The notes under the pieces are model-generated. The model searched no databases. It was not told the DNA's origin and worked only from the letters and a program-made list of their open reading frames with translations. Below are positions 36,818-44,921 of a stretch of DNA of 64,000 bases, piece after piece. The DNA is from Candidatus Methylobacter titanis. Lineage in GTDB: Bacteria; Pseudomonadota; Gammaproteobacteria; Methylococcales; Methylomonadaceae. The stretch spans positions 62,001-126,000 of the forward strand of contig JAQSDX010000001.1 of assembly GCA_029946125.1 (NCBI GenBank), in the 5' to 3' direction. The stretch's first letter is position 1. Each line of letters opens with the position of its first letter. The position numbers and the translations under genes were made by a program.

Positions 36818-37744
36818 ATGATGACGATGGACGACAGAGACGGCGTTATTTGGCTGGATGGAAAGTGGGTTGAGTGGCGCGAAGCTAAAGTCCATGTGTT
36901 GACGCATACCTTGCACTATGGTTTGGGGGTGTTTGAAGGCATAAGAGCTTATCACGCGGAAAAAGGCACGGCGATTTTCAAGATGCAGGACCATACGGAC
37001 CGCCTGTTCCGTTCCGCGCATATCATGAATATGAAAATGCCGTATGGCAAAGACGAGCTGAATCAAGTTCAGCGCGATGCGGTGGCCAAGAACAACCTGG
37101 ACAGCGCCTATATTCGCAGCATGTGTTTTTTAGGTTCTGAAGGCATGGGGCTAAGAGCCGATAACCTGAAAGTGCATGTGATGGTTGCCGCATGGTCTTG
37201 GGGCGCGTATTTGGGCGCGGACAGCATCGAACAAGGCATACGCATACGCACTTCGTCTTATACCCGCAACCATCACAACAGCACTATGTGCAAAGCCAAA
37301 GCCAACGGCAATTACATCAACTCCATTCTGGCGTTACAAGAAGCGCGCGCCAATGGTTACGATGAAGCGTTGATGCTGGATCACGAAGGCTTTGCGGCAG
37401 AAGGCAGCGCCGAAAACCTGTTTATCGTGCGTAACGGCAAAATTTACACGCCGGAAACCACCTCGGCATTGGAAGGCATTACCCGCGATACGGTGATGAC
37501 GGTTGCCAGAGAACAAGGCTATGAAGTGATTGAAAAACGTATTACCCGCGACGAGATTTACATTGCCGATGAAGCCTTCTTTACCGGTTCTGCGGCTGAA
37601 GTGACGCCGATCAGGGAGTTGGATAATCGCACCATAGGTTCCGGCAGTCGGGGGCCGATCACCGAGCAATTGCAGTCGCTGTATTTCGACTATGTGCATG
37701 GACGCCGGGACGATCATGCCGACTGGTTGACTTACGTTGCTTAA
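36818..37744 (+). CDS. ilvE: Branched-chain amino acid aminotransferase
   Basis: The enzyme transfers amino groups between glutamate and branched-chain 2-oxo acids. The 308-residue protein has TLHYGLGVFEGIRAY, the PLP-binding Lys in STMCKAKANGNYINS, and EGSAENLFIV, followed by ITRDTVM. The ATG at 36818 follows a GGAG site (36810-36813). It may be transcribed separately from glnE because of the repeat between them. Confidence 0.95.
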   Translation: MMTMDDRDGVIWLDGKWVEWREAKVHVLTHTLHYGLGVFEGIRAYHAEKGTAIFKMQDHTDRLFRSAHIMNMKMPYGKDELNQVQRDAVAKNNLDSAYIRSMCFLGSEGMGLRADNLKVHVMVAAWSWGAYLGADSIEQGIRIRTSSYTRNHHNSTMCKAKANGNYINSILALQEARANGYDEALMLDHEGFAAEGSAENLFIVRNGKIYTPETTSALEGITRDTVMTVAREQGYEVIEKRITRDEIYIADEAFFTGSAAEVTPIRELDNRTIGSGSRGPITEQLQSLYFDYVHGRRDDHADWLTYVA

Positions 37745-37762
37745 AGGATTTTAAAAATTTAA

Positions 37763-37826
37763 CCACGAAAAATACGAAAAAGCTCGTAACACGATCCTTT
37801 CGATTGTTTTTTCGTGCCTTTCGTGG
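37763..37826. repeat. CCACGAAA/TTTCGTGG dispersed repeat
   Basis: A 64-base element with perfect 8-bp ends CCACGAAA and TTTCGTGG and internal GAAAAA...TTTTTTC pairing, between ilvE and waaF. A partial relative is at 20466-20511. It may act as a terminator for ilvE. Confidence 0.6.
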
Positions 37827-37882
37827 ACTATTTTTGTTGAATTCATTATTAAAATCGCCTTAATGGATAATCAGGTCAGGTT

Positions 37883-39013
37883 TTGAAAAATACACCGAAA
37901 ATTCTAGTCGTCGGCCCCTCCTGGGTCGGCGATATGGTGATGGCGCAAAGCCTGTTTATCGCCCTGAAAAATACCCACCCCGATTGCCGAATTGACGTGC
38001 TGGCTCCGTCATGGACATTGTCGCTGCTGGAAAGGATGCCCGAAGTGAGCAAAGCCCTTGCCGTGCCATTGCCGCGCGGTAAGCTCGGCTTGATGGCGCG
38101 CATCAAGCTGGGTTTGAGCTTACGCTTGGAAGGCTACGATCAGGCCATCCTGCTGCCGAACTCCTGGAAATCCGCAATCCCGCCGTTTTTTGCCAATATT
38201 CCGGTTCGTACCGGTTATATCGGCGAATGTCGTTGGGGTCTGCTTAACGATGCCAGAAAGTTGGATAAAAACCGGCTGACTATGACCGTGCAGCGTTTCG
38301 TTGCATTAGGCTTGCCCGCAGACGCGCCTATGCCGCCGGTATGCCCGCCGCCTGCGCTAACAATCAGCAAAGACCGGCAACAGGCGGTCATCGATAAATT
38401 CAAATTAACACCATCAGCCGCCGAGTCTGTTCCCGACAGACTTACGGCATACACACCCTCCCTGGCGATTGCCGCGCCTGCTCCCGGCAGTCTTGCGGCA
38501 TACACACCCTCCCTGGCGATAAAAATTCTTGCTCTATGCCCGGGCGCCGAATACGGCCCGGCAAAGCGCTGGCCGATCGAGTATTACGCCGAAGTCGCCC
38601 GGCATAAAATCGACCAGGGTTGGCAGGTCTGGCTGTTCGGCTCCGATAAGGATAAAGCCGATGCGGCACAAATCAACCGGGAAACTTCGGGATTTTGTAC
38701 CGACTTCACCGGCAGGACATCGCTAGCCGAGGCGGTCGATTTGATGTCGCTGGCCAATACCGTAGTCAGCAATGATTCGGGCCTGATGCATGTTGCCGCC
38801 GCGTTGGACAAAAAAATCATCGCCATTTACGGCTCGTCGGACCCGGGATTTACGCCGCCGCTGAATGCCAAGGCCAAGATTGTCTCGTTGAATCTTGATT
38901 GCGCTCCCTGCTTCAAGCGTGATTGCCCGTTAGGCCATACCCAATGTTTGACCGGCATCAGGCCTGAGCAGGTGCTTGAATTGATAACACTTACCCAGTC
39001 AGGGCCTCAGTGA
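37883..39013 (+). CDS. waaF: ADP-heptose--LPS heptosyltransferase II
   Basis: WaaF adds the second heptose to the lipopolysaccharide inner core. The 376-residue GT9 protein has VVGPSWVGDMVMAQSL, LPNSWKSAIPPFFA, CPGAEYGPAKRWP, and NDSGLMHVAAALDKK. Two tandem copies of the 51-bp repeat (residues 179-213, sequence PDRLTAYTPSLAI then AAPAPGSLAAYTPSLAI) sit in the linker between the two Rossmann-like halves. Without these 34 residues the length is 342, close to the usual 345-350. Start TTG at 37883 is tentative. It overlaps waaC by 4 bases. Confidence 0.93.
   Translation: MKNTPKILVVGPSWVGDMVMAQSLFIALKNTHPDCRIDVLAPSWTLSLLERMPEVSKALAVPLPRGKLGLMARIKLGLSLRLEGYDQAILLPNSWKSAIPPFFANIPVRTGYIGECRWGLLNDARKLDKNRLTMTVQRFVALGLPADAPMPPVCPPPALTISKDRQQAVIDKFKLTPSAAESVPDRLTAYTPSLAIAAPAPGSLAAYTPSLAIKILALCPGAEYGPAKRWPIEYYAEVARHKIDQGWQVWLFGSDKDKADAAQINRETSGFCTDFTGRTSLAEAVDLMSLANTVVSNDSGLMHVAAALDKKIIAIYGSSDPGFTPPLNAKAKIVSLNLDCAPCFKRDCPLGHTQCLTGIRPEQVLELITLTQSGPQ
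38417..38469 (-). repeat. 51-bp in-frame palindromic repeat, copy D1
   Basis: Antisense copy in waaF, with a perfect inner hairpin GTCTGT-CGGGA-ACAGAC on the repeat's own strand. It is directly followed by copy D2 at an exact 51-base spacing, and the two share two bases (AT). Confidence 0.8.
38468..38520 (-). repeat. 51-bp in-frame palindromic repeat, copy D2
   Basis: Second antisense copy in waaF. Ends ATCGCC and GGCAAT are complementary with one G-T pair. Hairpin GACTGC-CGGGA-GCAGGC has one mismatch. Encodes AAPAPGSLAAYTPSLAI in the waaF frame. Confidence 0.85.
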
Positions 39014-40008
39014 AAATTGCTATCGTAAAGCTTTCCGCTCTGGGAGACATCGTCCATGCGATGGTCGCATTACAGTTCATCAAGGCGTATTCCCCGGAAA
39101 TTCAGATCGACTGGATTGTTGAACAACGCTTCGCCGACGTTTTAAAACACAATCCCGACATCGATAACGTTTTAACGGTTAACCTGAAAGCTCTGAAAGC
39201 CAACAAGGCAGGGCTATTTGCGCAGCTTAAAAAAATACGCAGCTATGCAAGCAACAACTATGATCTGGTTATTGATGCCCAAGGACTGATTAAATCGGCG
39301 GTTACCGCTAAGATCATAGGAAAACGCATCGCCGGATTCGATGCCGATTCAATCCGGGAAAAAGCCGCGTCATGGTTTTATGATGTCAAAGTGGCCAGCG
39401 CTTACGATGCCAACACCATCGACAGAAACGCGTTGATACTGTCCAGCCCTTTAGGGATCGACATCAGCAAAAAGCAAATCCTGAACAAAAAGCCGTTTTT
39501 GTTTTTCAGCAACGAAGATCCGCAAATATACGATTTCCTGGCAAAAGACCGGCTCAATATAGTCCTGGTTATCGGCTCGACCTGGGACAGCCGCAATTAT
39601 CCGGCCGCCAAGTTTGTAAAAATCGCCGAGGCCTTGCAACAAAACTGCCTGGTCATCTGGGGCAGCGATCAGGAAAAAGCCGCAGCAGAGTGGATGGCGA
39701 CGCAATCCGACCGGATCAAAGTCATGCCCAAGCTGGATTTGAACAGCCTGAAAGCGCTGATTGCCAAGGCCGATTTAGTGATCGGCAACGACACCGGACC
39801 AACCCATATGGCCTGGGGGCTAAATCGACCGTCAATCACCATTTTCGGCCCGACCCCGGTCAGCCGGGTTTATCAAACCGACATTAATAAAGTGGTCAAG
39901 TCTGCGTCTATCGTCAATCCGTATAAGCTCAATAAACAGGATTATTCGATTAAGGACATTGATGAACAGGTCATTGTTACGCAGGCAAAGTTGTTATTGG
40001 CATTTTGA
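39010..40008 (+). CDS. waaC: ADP-heptose--LPS heptosyltransferase I
   Basis: WaaC adds the first heptose to Kdo in the lipopolysaccharide core. The 332-residue GT9 protein has VKLSALGDIVHAMVAL, VIDAQGLIKSAVTAK, VIGSTWDSRNYPAAKF and NDTGPTHMAWGLNRP with IFGPTPVSRVY. It starts at GTG, overlapping the waaF stop. Its stop codon directly abuts an IS200/IS605-like end (TGACATCTACCCCC). Confidence 0.92.
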   Translation: MKIAIVKLSALGDIVHAMVALQFIKAYSPEIQIDWIVEQRFADVLKHNPDIDNVLTVNLKALKANKAGLFAQLKKIRSYASNNYDLVIDAQGLIKSAVTAKIIGKRIAGFDADSIREKAASWFYDVKVASAYDANTIDRNALILSSPLGIDISKKQILNKKPFLFFSNEDPQIYDFLAKDRLNIVLVIGSTWDSRNYPAAKFVKIAEALQQNCLVIWGSDQEKAAAEWMATQSDRIKVMPKLDLNSLKALIAKADLVIGNDTGPTHMAWGLNRPSITIFGPTPVSRVYQTDINKVVKSASIVNPYKLNKQDYSIKDIDEQVIVTQAKLLLAF

Positions 40009-40150
40009 CATCTACCCCCAGCTAAAGCGGGGGGATTCCTTAGTACAGCCCTCCATGCCCGAAGGGGACGACTCTGAAAATCGTCTTACTTCACGCCATC
40101 TCAGTGACCCTGATGGCAGGAGATACGCAGCAACAGCGCACCCAACGACG
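40006..40150. mobile_element. IS200/IS605-like element end, no transposase
   Basis: Starts TGACATCTACCCCC and has a subterminal hairpin CCCCC-A-GCT-AA-AGC-GGGGG (40015-40033) followed by GATTCCTTAG. This is the type of end found after tnpB in the IS200/IS605 family. No transposase frame is present nearby, so it is a remnant or a non-autonomous copy. Family assignment rests on the end sequence alone. Confidence 0.45.
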
Positions 40151-40293
40151 AAAATTATAGATGATAACAAAAACAAATCAAGAGCATCCTTACATCCCTT
40201 ACCTGAAGGAAGGGGCTTTACGGACTTTTTTGGTAAATAAAAGGGTAAACTACGGTTTTTTTGGTATTATCAATGTGTTTAAGCCCGGTTTAA

Positions 40294-40332
40294 TCGCCAA
40301 TCTGTATAAATGGATTATTCGATTAAGGGCAT
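40294..40332 (+). pseudogene. Fragment similar to the 3' end of waaC
   Basis: The bases 40294-40332 match waaC bases 39911-39959 apart from a 10-base gap: 14 of 16 in the first part, then 20 of 21 in GGATTATTCGATTAAGGGCA plus one base. The frame would read DYSIKGIN, compared with DYSIKDID in waaC. It looks like a decayed duplicate left beyond the element end. The rest of 40009-40608 is AT-rich with no gene found. Confidence 0.5.
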
Positions 40333-40608
40333 CAATAATGCCGATAACTATCGAGTAGGAAAATTTTTAGGGTTGTTTTCAACAAAAAATAATATTTTAG
40401 CGCCACAACAACACCGCCCAACTTACAGCGGAAAATCTTGATCCCAAGAAAATCCAGTGGAATTAAAAAATACTGGGGGCTTTGTTAATATAAAATATAT
40501 TGCTAAACAACAGAGTCATTTGATAAGTGATAGCACTTATTGATTGAATAAGTTGAACGCTCTAACCTACAGACACTCACTGCACTATCAACCGGTTTTT
40601 TTGAAAAA

Positions 40609-42342
40609 ATGGCATATGAATCGTTGCTAAGCGTTTTGCAGGATAAGCATAAACTTTCTGTTGCAGAATTGAAAAAAGTTGAGCGCGTGCAAAAGACGTC
40701 GGTTTCGGAAACTGTGCCGCAGTTGCTGGTTAAGCTTGGCTTATGTTCGGAGTTGGATGTGGCCGATGCCTTTGTTGAATCGGGCCGGTTTGAAAAAATC
40801 ACACCGGATCAGTATCCGCTGGAAGTGCAACTGCCGGAAACGGTGCCGCTACGGTTTTTAAAAAACTACCATGTCATCGGTTTGAGTCAAAATGACGATA
40901 TTACCGTTGCGCTGATGGATCCCGAAGACCGGTTTGTGATTGATGCGTTAAAGCTGGCGACCGGAAAAAACATCATCCCCAAAGTCGGCCTGCTTTCGGA
41001 AATCGATGCGGCGCTGGAAGTACAGTATGGCGAAGGTCGCTCGCAAATGGATAAACTCGTTGATGATTTGACTGTCGATGATTTGGGCGAAGAAGATCTG
41101 GAGCATTTAAAAGATCTGGCCAGTGAAGCGCCGGTGATCAAAATGGTCAATCTGATCATGCAGCGGGCGATTGAAACCCGGGCCTCGGACATTCATATTG
41201 AGCCCTTCGAGCAATCGCTAAAAGTCAGGTTACGCGTCGATGGCGTGTTGAAAGATATTGACGCGCCTTCGGTTAAATCGACCGCAGCGGTGATTTCACG
41301 TATCAAGATCATGGCCAAGCTGAACATCGCCGAACGCCGCCTGCCGCAGGATGGCCGCATCAAGGTGCAAATGTTGGGTAAAGAGCTGGATTTACGGGTT
41401 TCGACGATACCGACGATGTATGGCGAAAGCGTGGTGATCCGCTTGCTGGACAAGGAAAATACCGTGCTGGATTTTGCCGCGCTGGGTTTTTCCGGAAAAC
41501 ATTTACAGCAGTTTATCAATGTACTGGCTCAGCCGCACGGCATTATTCTGATTACCGGTCCTACGGGTAGCGGAAAATCCACCACGATGTATGCCGCGTT
41601 AAAACAGCTCAACACCTCCGAGCGAAAAATCATTACCGTTGAAGATCCGGTCGAATACCAGATGGACGGAGTCAATCAGATTCAGGCAAAACCGCAAATA
41701 GGCCTGACCTTTGCGTCGGCGTTGCGTTCTATCGTGCGCCAGGATCCCGATGTAATCATGATTGGTGAAATGCGCGATCTGGAAACGGCAAGAATCGCCG
41801 TGCAATCTGCATTAACCGGACATTTGGTGTTGTCGACGCTGCATACCAACGACGCAGCCGGCGGTGTCACCCGATTGCTGGATATGGGCCTTGAAGAATA
41901 TCTGCTCACGTCCACCGTCAACGGCATATTGGCGCAACGTTTGGTAAGAAAGCTATGTCCTGAGTGCAAGCAACGCTATACACCGACCCCGGACATTATC
42001 GATGGCATGAGGTTAAGACGGTTTACACCGGATATTGCCAGGGATGATGTGTATGCCGCAAGCCAGTTGGGAACTGGCACGGCGGGCGATATTGTCTTAT
42101 ACAAACCGGTTGGCTGCGCGTCTTGCGGGGGCTTGGGTTACCGTGGACGGTTGGCGATTATTGAGTTTTTGCAAATGACCGATCCTCTGCGTAAATTGAT
42201 TATGGCGCATGAAGAAGCCGGCGCTATTCAGCGACTTGCTATTGAAGAAGGGATGACCACGATGTATGAAAACGGCCTGATTAAAGCCCTGCAAGGAATT
42301 ACCTCTTTGGAAGAAGTGCTGCGGGTCACGTCGGAAACCTAA
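40609..42342 (+). CDS. gspE: Type II secretion ATPase GspE
   Basis: GspE powers the type II secretion pseudopilus. The 577-residue protein has N-terminal GspE domains, Walker A TGPTGSGKSTTM, the Asp box ITVEDPVEYQM, Walker B DPDVIMIGEMRDLETA and the His box LVLSTLHTND. The zinc-binding loop has C-PEC near 448 and CASCGG near 503, and a 51-bp repeat copy (ARDDVYAASQLGTGTAG) lies within it at residues 476-494. First gene of an 11-gene operon. Confidence 0.95.
   Translation: MAYESLLSVLQDKHKLSVAELKKVERVQKTSVSETVPQLLVKLGLCSELDVADAFVESGRFEKITPDQYPLEVQLPETVPLRFLKNYHVIGLSQNDDITVALMDPEDRFVIDALKLATGKNIIPKVGLLSEIDAALEVQYGEGRSQMDKLVDDLTVDDLGEEDLEHLKDLASEAPVIKMVNLIMQRAIETRASDIHIEPFEQSLKVRLRVDGVLKDIDAPSVKSTAAVISRIKIMAKLNIAERRLPQDGRIKVQMLGKELDLRVSTIPTMYGESVVIRLLDKENTVLDFAALGFSGKHLQQFINVLAQPHGIILITGPTGSGKSTTMYAALKQLNTSERKIITVEDPVEYQMDGVNQIQAKPQIGLTFASALRSIVRQDPDVIMIGEMRDLETARIAVQSALTGHLVLSTLHTNDAAGGVTRLLDMGLEEYLLTSTVNGILAQRLVRKLCPECKQRYTPTPDIIDGMRLRRFTPDIARDDVYAASQLGTGTAGDIVLYKPVGCASCGGLGYRGRLAIIEFLQMTDPLRKLIMAHEEAGAIQRLAIEEGMTTMYENGLIKALQGITSLEEVLRVTSET
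42034..42090 (+). repeat. 51-bp in-frame palindromic repeat, copy E
   Basis: Sense copy in gspE, same reading frame as in the DUF58 gene. Perfect hairpin GCCAGT-TGGGA-ACTGGC. Ends ATTGCC and GGCGAT pair with one G-T. Slightly longer at its right end than other copies. Confidence 0.82.
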
Positions 42343-43556
42343 TGTTATTTGCCTATAAAGCCGTTAATAGTCTGGGTGAAACCGAAGAGGGCGTCAGGGA
42401 CGCGGTTGATGAGCAGCAGTTGATTGCGACTTTGCAGACGGAAGGCTATATCCCTATTCGCGTCGTGCCAGCCAGCGCCAAATCGTTTCTGGGTTTAAGG
42501 CTGGGCATAAAGCAGTCCAAATTATCGCAAAAAGACATCGCCTTGTTCACCGGCGAATTGGCCACCTTGCTGGAATCCGGCCTGCCGTTGGATAAATCCC
42601 TGCTGGTGTTGATCGACTTGACTGAGGACAATGAGCGGGTGAGCAAGTTGATCGGTAGGGTTCTGGATAAAGTAAAAGGCGGATCTACGCTGGCCGATGC
42701 GCTGGAAAAACAGTCCGGTATTTTCAGCAAGTTTTATCTGAACATGATCCGCGCCGGTGAGGCGGGCGGTAGTCTGGGCGAAGTATTGACGCGTTTGTCC
42801 GAATATCTGGAGCGCTCTCGGGAATTAAAAGAAACGGTCAGCACCGCGATGATCTACCCGGCCATTTTATTGATTATGTCGCTGGCTTCGCTTTTTGTGA
42901 TGCTGACCTTTGTGGTGCCGCAGTTTTCCGAAATGTTTGAAAGCGCGGGCAAGGCGTTGCCGGTATCGACCCAGATTGTAGTGGGACTGGCAAACTGGTT
43001 GCAAAGCTATTGGTGGATGCTGGCTTTAGGCATTGTCTTGATCACCGGATATATGAATCTTCAGCTGGCCGATCCGGTCAAAAAGAAGGTTTGGGATGGC
43101 CGTTTTTTGAAACTGCCGCTGGCGGGGACGATTATTTTGCATAAGGAAACCGCCAACATCAGCCGTACACTGGGCACTTTATTGGGCAATGGCGTTTCGA
43201 TACTGGCGGCTTTGGTTATCGTGCGTGAAACGGTAGACAATCTGGTTTTGGCGGCGGCCATTCAGGATACCGAGGAGCAGTTAAAGCAGGGTAAAAATAT
43301 GTCGGATGCTTTGTTGGAGAAAGGTATATTCCCCAAAATGGCCATGCAAATGATAAAAATGGGCGAAGAAACCGGACGCCTGGAAGAAATGTTGTTGCGT
43401 GTGGCGACTATTTACGATAAACAGCTCAGGGTGTCAATACAGCGGATGCTGGCATTGCTGGAACCGGCTTTGATCATTACCTTAGGCTTGATGATTGCGG
43501 GCATCATTGTCTCGATTTTGCTGGCTATTCTGAGCGTTAATGATCTGGCTTTTTAA
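42342..43556 (+). CDS. gspF: Type II secretion inner-membrane protein GspF
   Basis: A 404-residue polytopic platform protein with two GspF domains (KDIALFTGELATLLESGLPL and ISRTLGTLLGNGVSILAAL) and three membrane segments (AILLIMSLASLFVMLTFVV, YWWMLALGIVLITGYM and ALIITLGLMIAGIIVSILLA). It overlaps gspE by the sequence TAATG and is coupled to it. Confidence 0.95.
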   Translation: MLFAYKAVNSLGETEEGVRDAVDEQQLIATLQTEGYIPIRVVPASAKSFLGLRLGIKQSKLSQKDIALFTGELATLLESGLPLDKSLLVLIDLTEDNERVSKLIGRVLDKVKGGSTLADALEKQSGIFSKFYLNMIRAGEAGGSLGEVLTRLSEYLERSRELKETVSTAMIYPAILLIMSLASLFVMLTFVVPQFSEMFESAGKALPVSTQIVVGLANWLQSYWWMLALGIVLITGYMNLQLADPVKKKVWDGRFLKLPLAGTIILHKETANISRTLGTLLGNGVSILAALVIVRETVDNLVLAAAIQDTEEQLKQGKNMSDALLEKGIFPKMAMQMIKMGEETGRLEEMLLRVATIYDKQLRVSIQRMLALLEPALIITLGLMIAGIIVSILLAILSVNDLAF

Positions 43557-43571
43557 AACTAGGAAAATATC

Positions 43572-44045
43572 ATGAAACAGTTATTAAGATTCAAGGCGAA
43601 AGGCGAAAAACGAAAGGCGAATAATGTCGGCTCGCCGCATCAGCGCGGATTTACCTTACTTGAGTTATTGGTCGTGTTAGGCATTATTGCGATGTTGGCC
43701 GGGATAGTCGGGCCGCAGGTCATGAAGCATATGGGCGAATCCAAAACCAAAGCGGCAAGGGTGCAAATTGAAGATCTGGCGGCCGCTCTGGATATGTATA
43801 AACTGGACTTGGGTAGCTATCCGACTTCCGAGCAAGGCTTGATGACCTTGATTGAATCACCCGATAAGGCTAACCGCTGGAATGGCCCTTATTTGCGTAA
43901 ATCCAAAATGCCGTTGGATCCATGGCAACAGGAATATCGTTATGTGGCTCCCGGCGAGCACGGAAAATTCGATTTGTATACCTTAGGGGCGGATGGCAAG
44001 GAAGGTGGCGAAGGCGAAGATCAGGATATTGCTAGTTGGGAGTGA
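43572..44045 (+). CDS. gspG: Type II secretion major pseudopilin GspG
   Basis: The major pseudopilin. A 26-residue basic leader ends at RG, then F27TLLELLVVLGIIAMLAGIV, the type IV pilin-like N-terminal helix, with Glu at +5. The body has the GspG pattern LGSYPTSEQGLMTLI. The leader is long because of a heptad tandem repeat (43593-43620) encoding FKAKGEKRKA; GspI and GspK in the same operon have leaders of 6-10 residues. Confidence 0.94.
   Translation: MKQLLRFKAKGEKRKANNVGSPHQRGFTLLELLVVLGIIAMLAGIVGPQVMKHMGESKTKAARVQIEDLAAALDMYKLDLGSYPTSEQGLMTLIESPDKANRWNGPYLRKSKMPLDPWQQEYRYVAPGEHGKFDLYTLGADGKEGGEGEDQDIASWE
43593..43620 (+). repeat. Heptad tandem repeat in gspG leader
   Basis: Four 7-bp units (AAGGCGA, AAGGCGA, AAAACGA, AAGGCGA) encode part of the prepilin leader. 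Confidence 0.75.
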
Positions 44046-44524
44046 TTGATAAGACGAAAGGCGAAAGGCACAAGGCAAAAAGCCATGCGCAGCACGGCTT
44101 TACTCTGCTGGAGTTGGTCGTAGTCCTTTTTGTCGTGGTACTGGGTTTTTCCGTCATCGGTCTTAATCTGTCGTCAGGCAGTGACTCTACAGAAATCAAG
44201 GCGGCGGCAAGGGATATGGTTTCAGCCTTACGCTATGCCCGAGGACAGGCTTTAATGACCCGCGAAGAAACCACAGTGGCTATTGATCTTAGCGACAAAA
44301 ATTACACTGTCAGCGGTAAGAGTAAACTGTATAAAATACCCGAGACTATCGATATTACTGTGGTCACTGCGCAAACCGAATTAAGCGGTGAAGGCTCGGC
44401 GAGCATTCGTTTTTTTGCCGATGGCTCCTCAACCGGAGGAAGGATCACGCTGGAACGAGGACAGACATCGTGGAAAATCGATATAAACTGGCTAACCGGG
44501 CAAATTGAGCTTGAAAGCAAATAA
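44036..44524 (+). CDS. gspH: Type II secretion pseudopilin GspH
   Basis: A minor pseudopilin with leader TKGERHKAKSHAQHG, then FTLLELVVVLFVVVLGFSVI. The body has LRYARGQALMTREE, typical of GspH. TTG at 44036 has an AGGA site 9 bases upstream; GTG at 44042 overlaps the gspG stop (GTGA) and is an alternative start. The leader contains five heptad units (44051-44085). Confidence 0.88.
   Translation: MGVIDKTKGERHKAKSHAQHGFTLLELVVVLFVVVLGFSVIGLNLSSGSDSTEIKAAARDMVSALRYARGQALMTREETTVAIDLSDKNYTVSGKSKLYKIPETIDITVVTAQTELSGEGSASIRFFADGSSTGGRITLERGQTSWKIDINWLTGQIELESK
44051..44085 (+). repeat. Heptad tandem repeat in gspH leader
   Basis: Five 7-bp units (AAGACGA, AAGGCGA, AAGGCAC, AAGGCAA, AAAGCCA) within the coding sequence for the leader. 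Confidence 0.75.
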
Positions 44525-44921
44525 ACAAAGCGGCTTTTCTTTACTGGAAATCCTGATTGCGTTTTCAATCCTGGCGCTTGCACTCGGCATTTTGCTGAAG
44601 ATATTTTCTGCCGGTGTGAATACTGCCGGTGTTGCCGAGGAATATACCGCCGCCGTGCAAATTGCCGAAGCGTTAATGGCCAAAACCGGTGTAGAAGCGC
44701 CTTTGAAACCAAGCGAAGCTACCGGTCTGGAAAATGAAAAATATCATTGGCGGGTGTCGGTCAGTCCATTTCAATTCATAGCTGAGAATGTGGATGTCAC
44801 GGCCCTAGCGGCAGAGCTTTTTAAGATTAAGGTTACGGTAAGCTGGGGTGATGATAATGCCCGCGTTGATCGCAGGCAGGTTGAACTCATCACCTTAAAA
44901 CTGGTTAATAAAACGTCATGA
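44505..44921 (+). CDS. gspI: Type II secretion pseudopilin GspI
   Basis: A minor pseudopilin of about 138 residues with a short leader KANKQSG and the segment FSLLEILIAFSILALALGIL. The body has the GspI features of a short C-terminal domain (WRVSVSPFQF). TTG starts at 44505 or 44511 are possible; the second gives the shorter leader. It overlaps gspH and gspJ by a few bases. No heptad repeat is in its leader. Confidence 0.88.
   Translation: MSLKANKQSGFSLLEILIAFSILALALGILLKIFSAGVNTAGVAEEYTAAVQIAEALMAKTGVEAPLKPSEATGLENEKYHWRVSVSPFQFIAENVDVTALAAELFKIKVTVSWGDDNARVDRRQVELITLKLVNKTS

Noticed and set aside
38442-38669. Minus-strand frame in waaF with a repeated peptide
   Set aside because: It is the shadow of two 51-bp repeats lying within waaF, not a separate gene.
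40010-40150. Riboswitch or structured RNA
   Set aside because: The hairpin and flanks fit an IS200/IS605 end better, and no fitting downstream gene follows.
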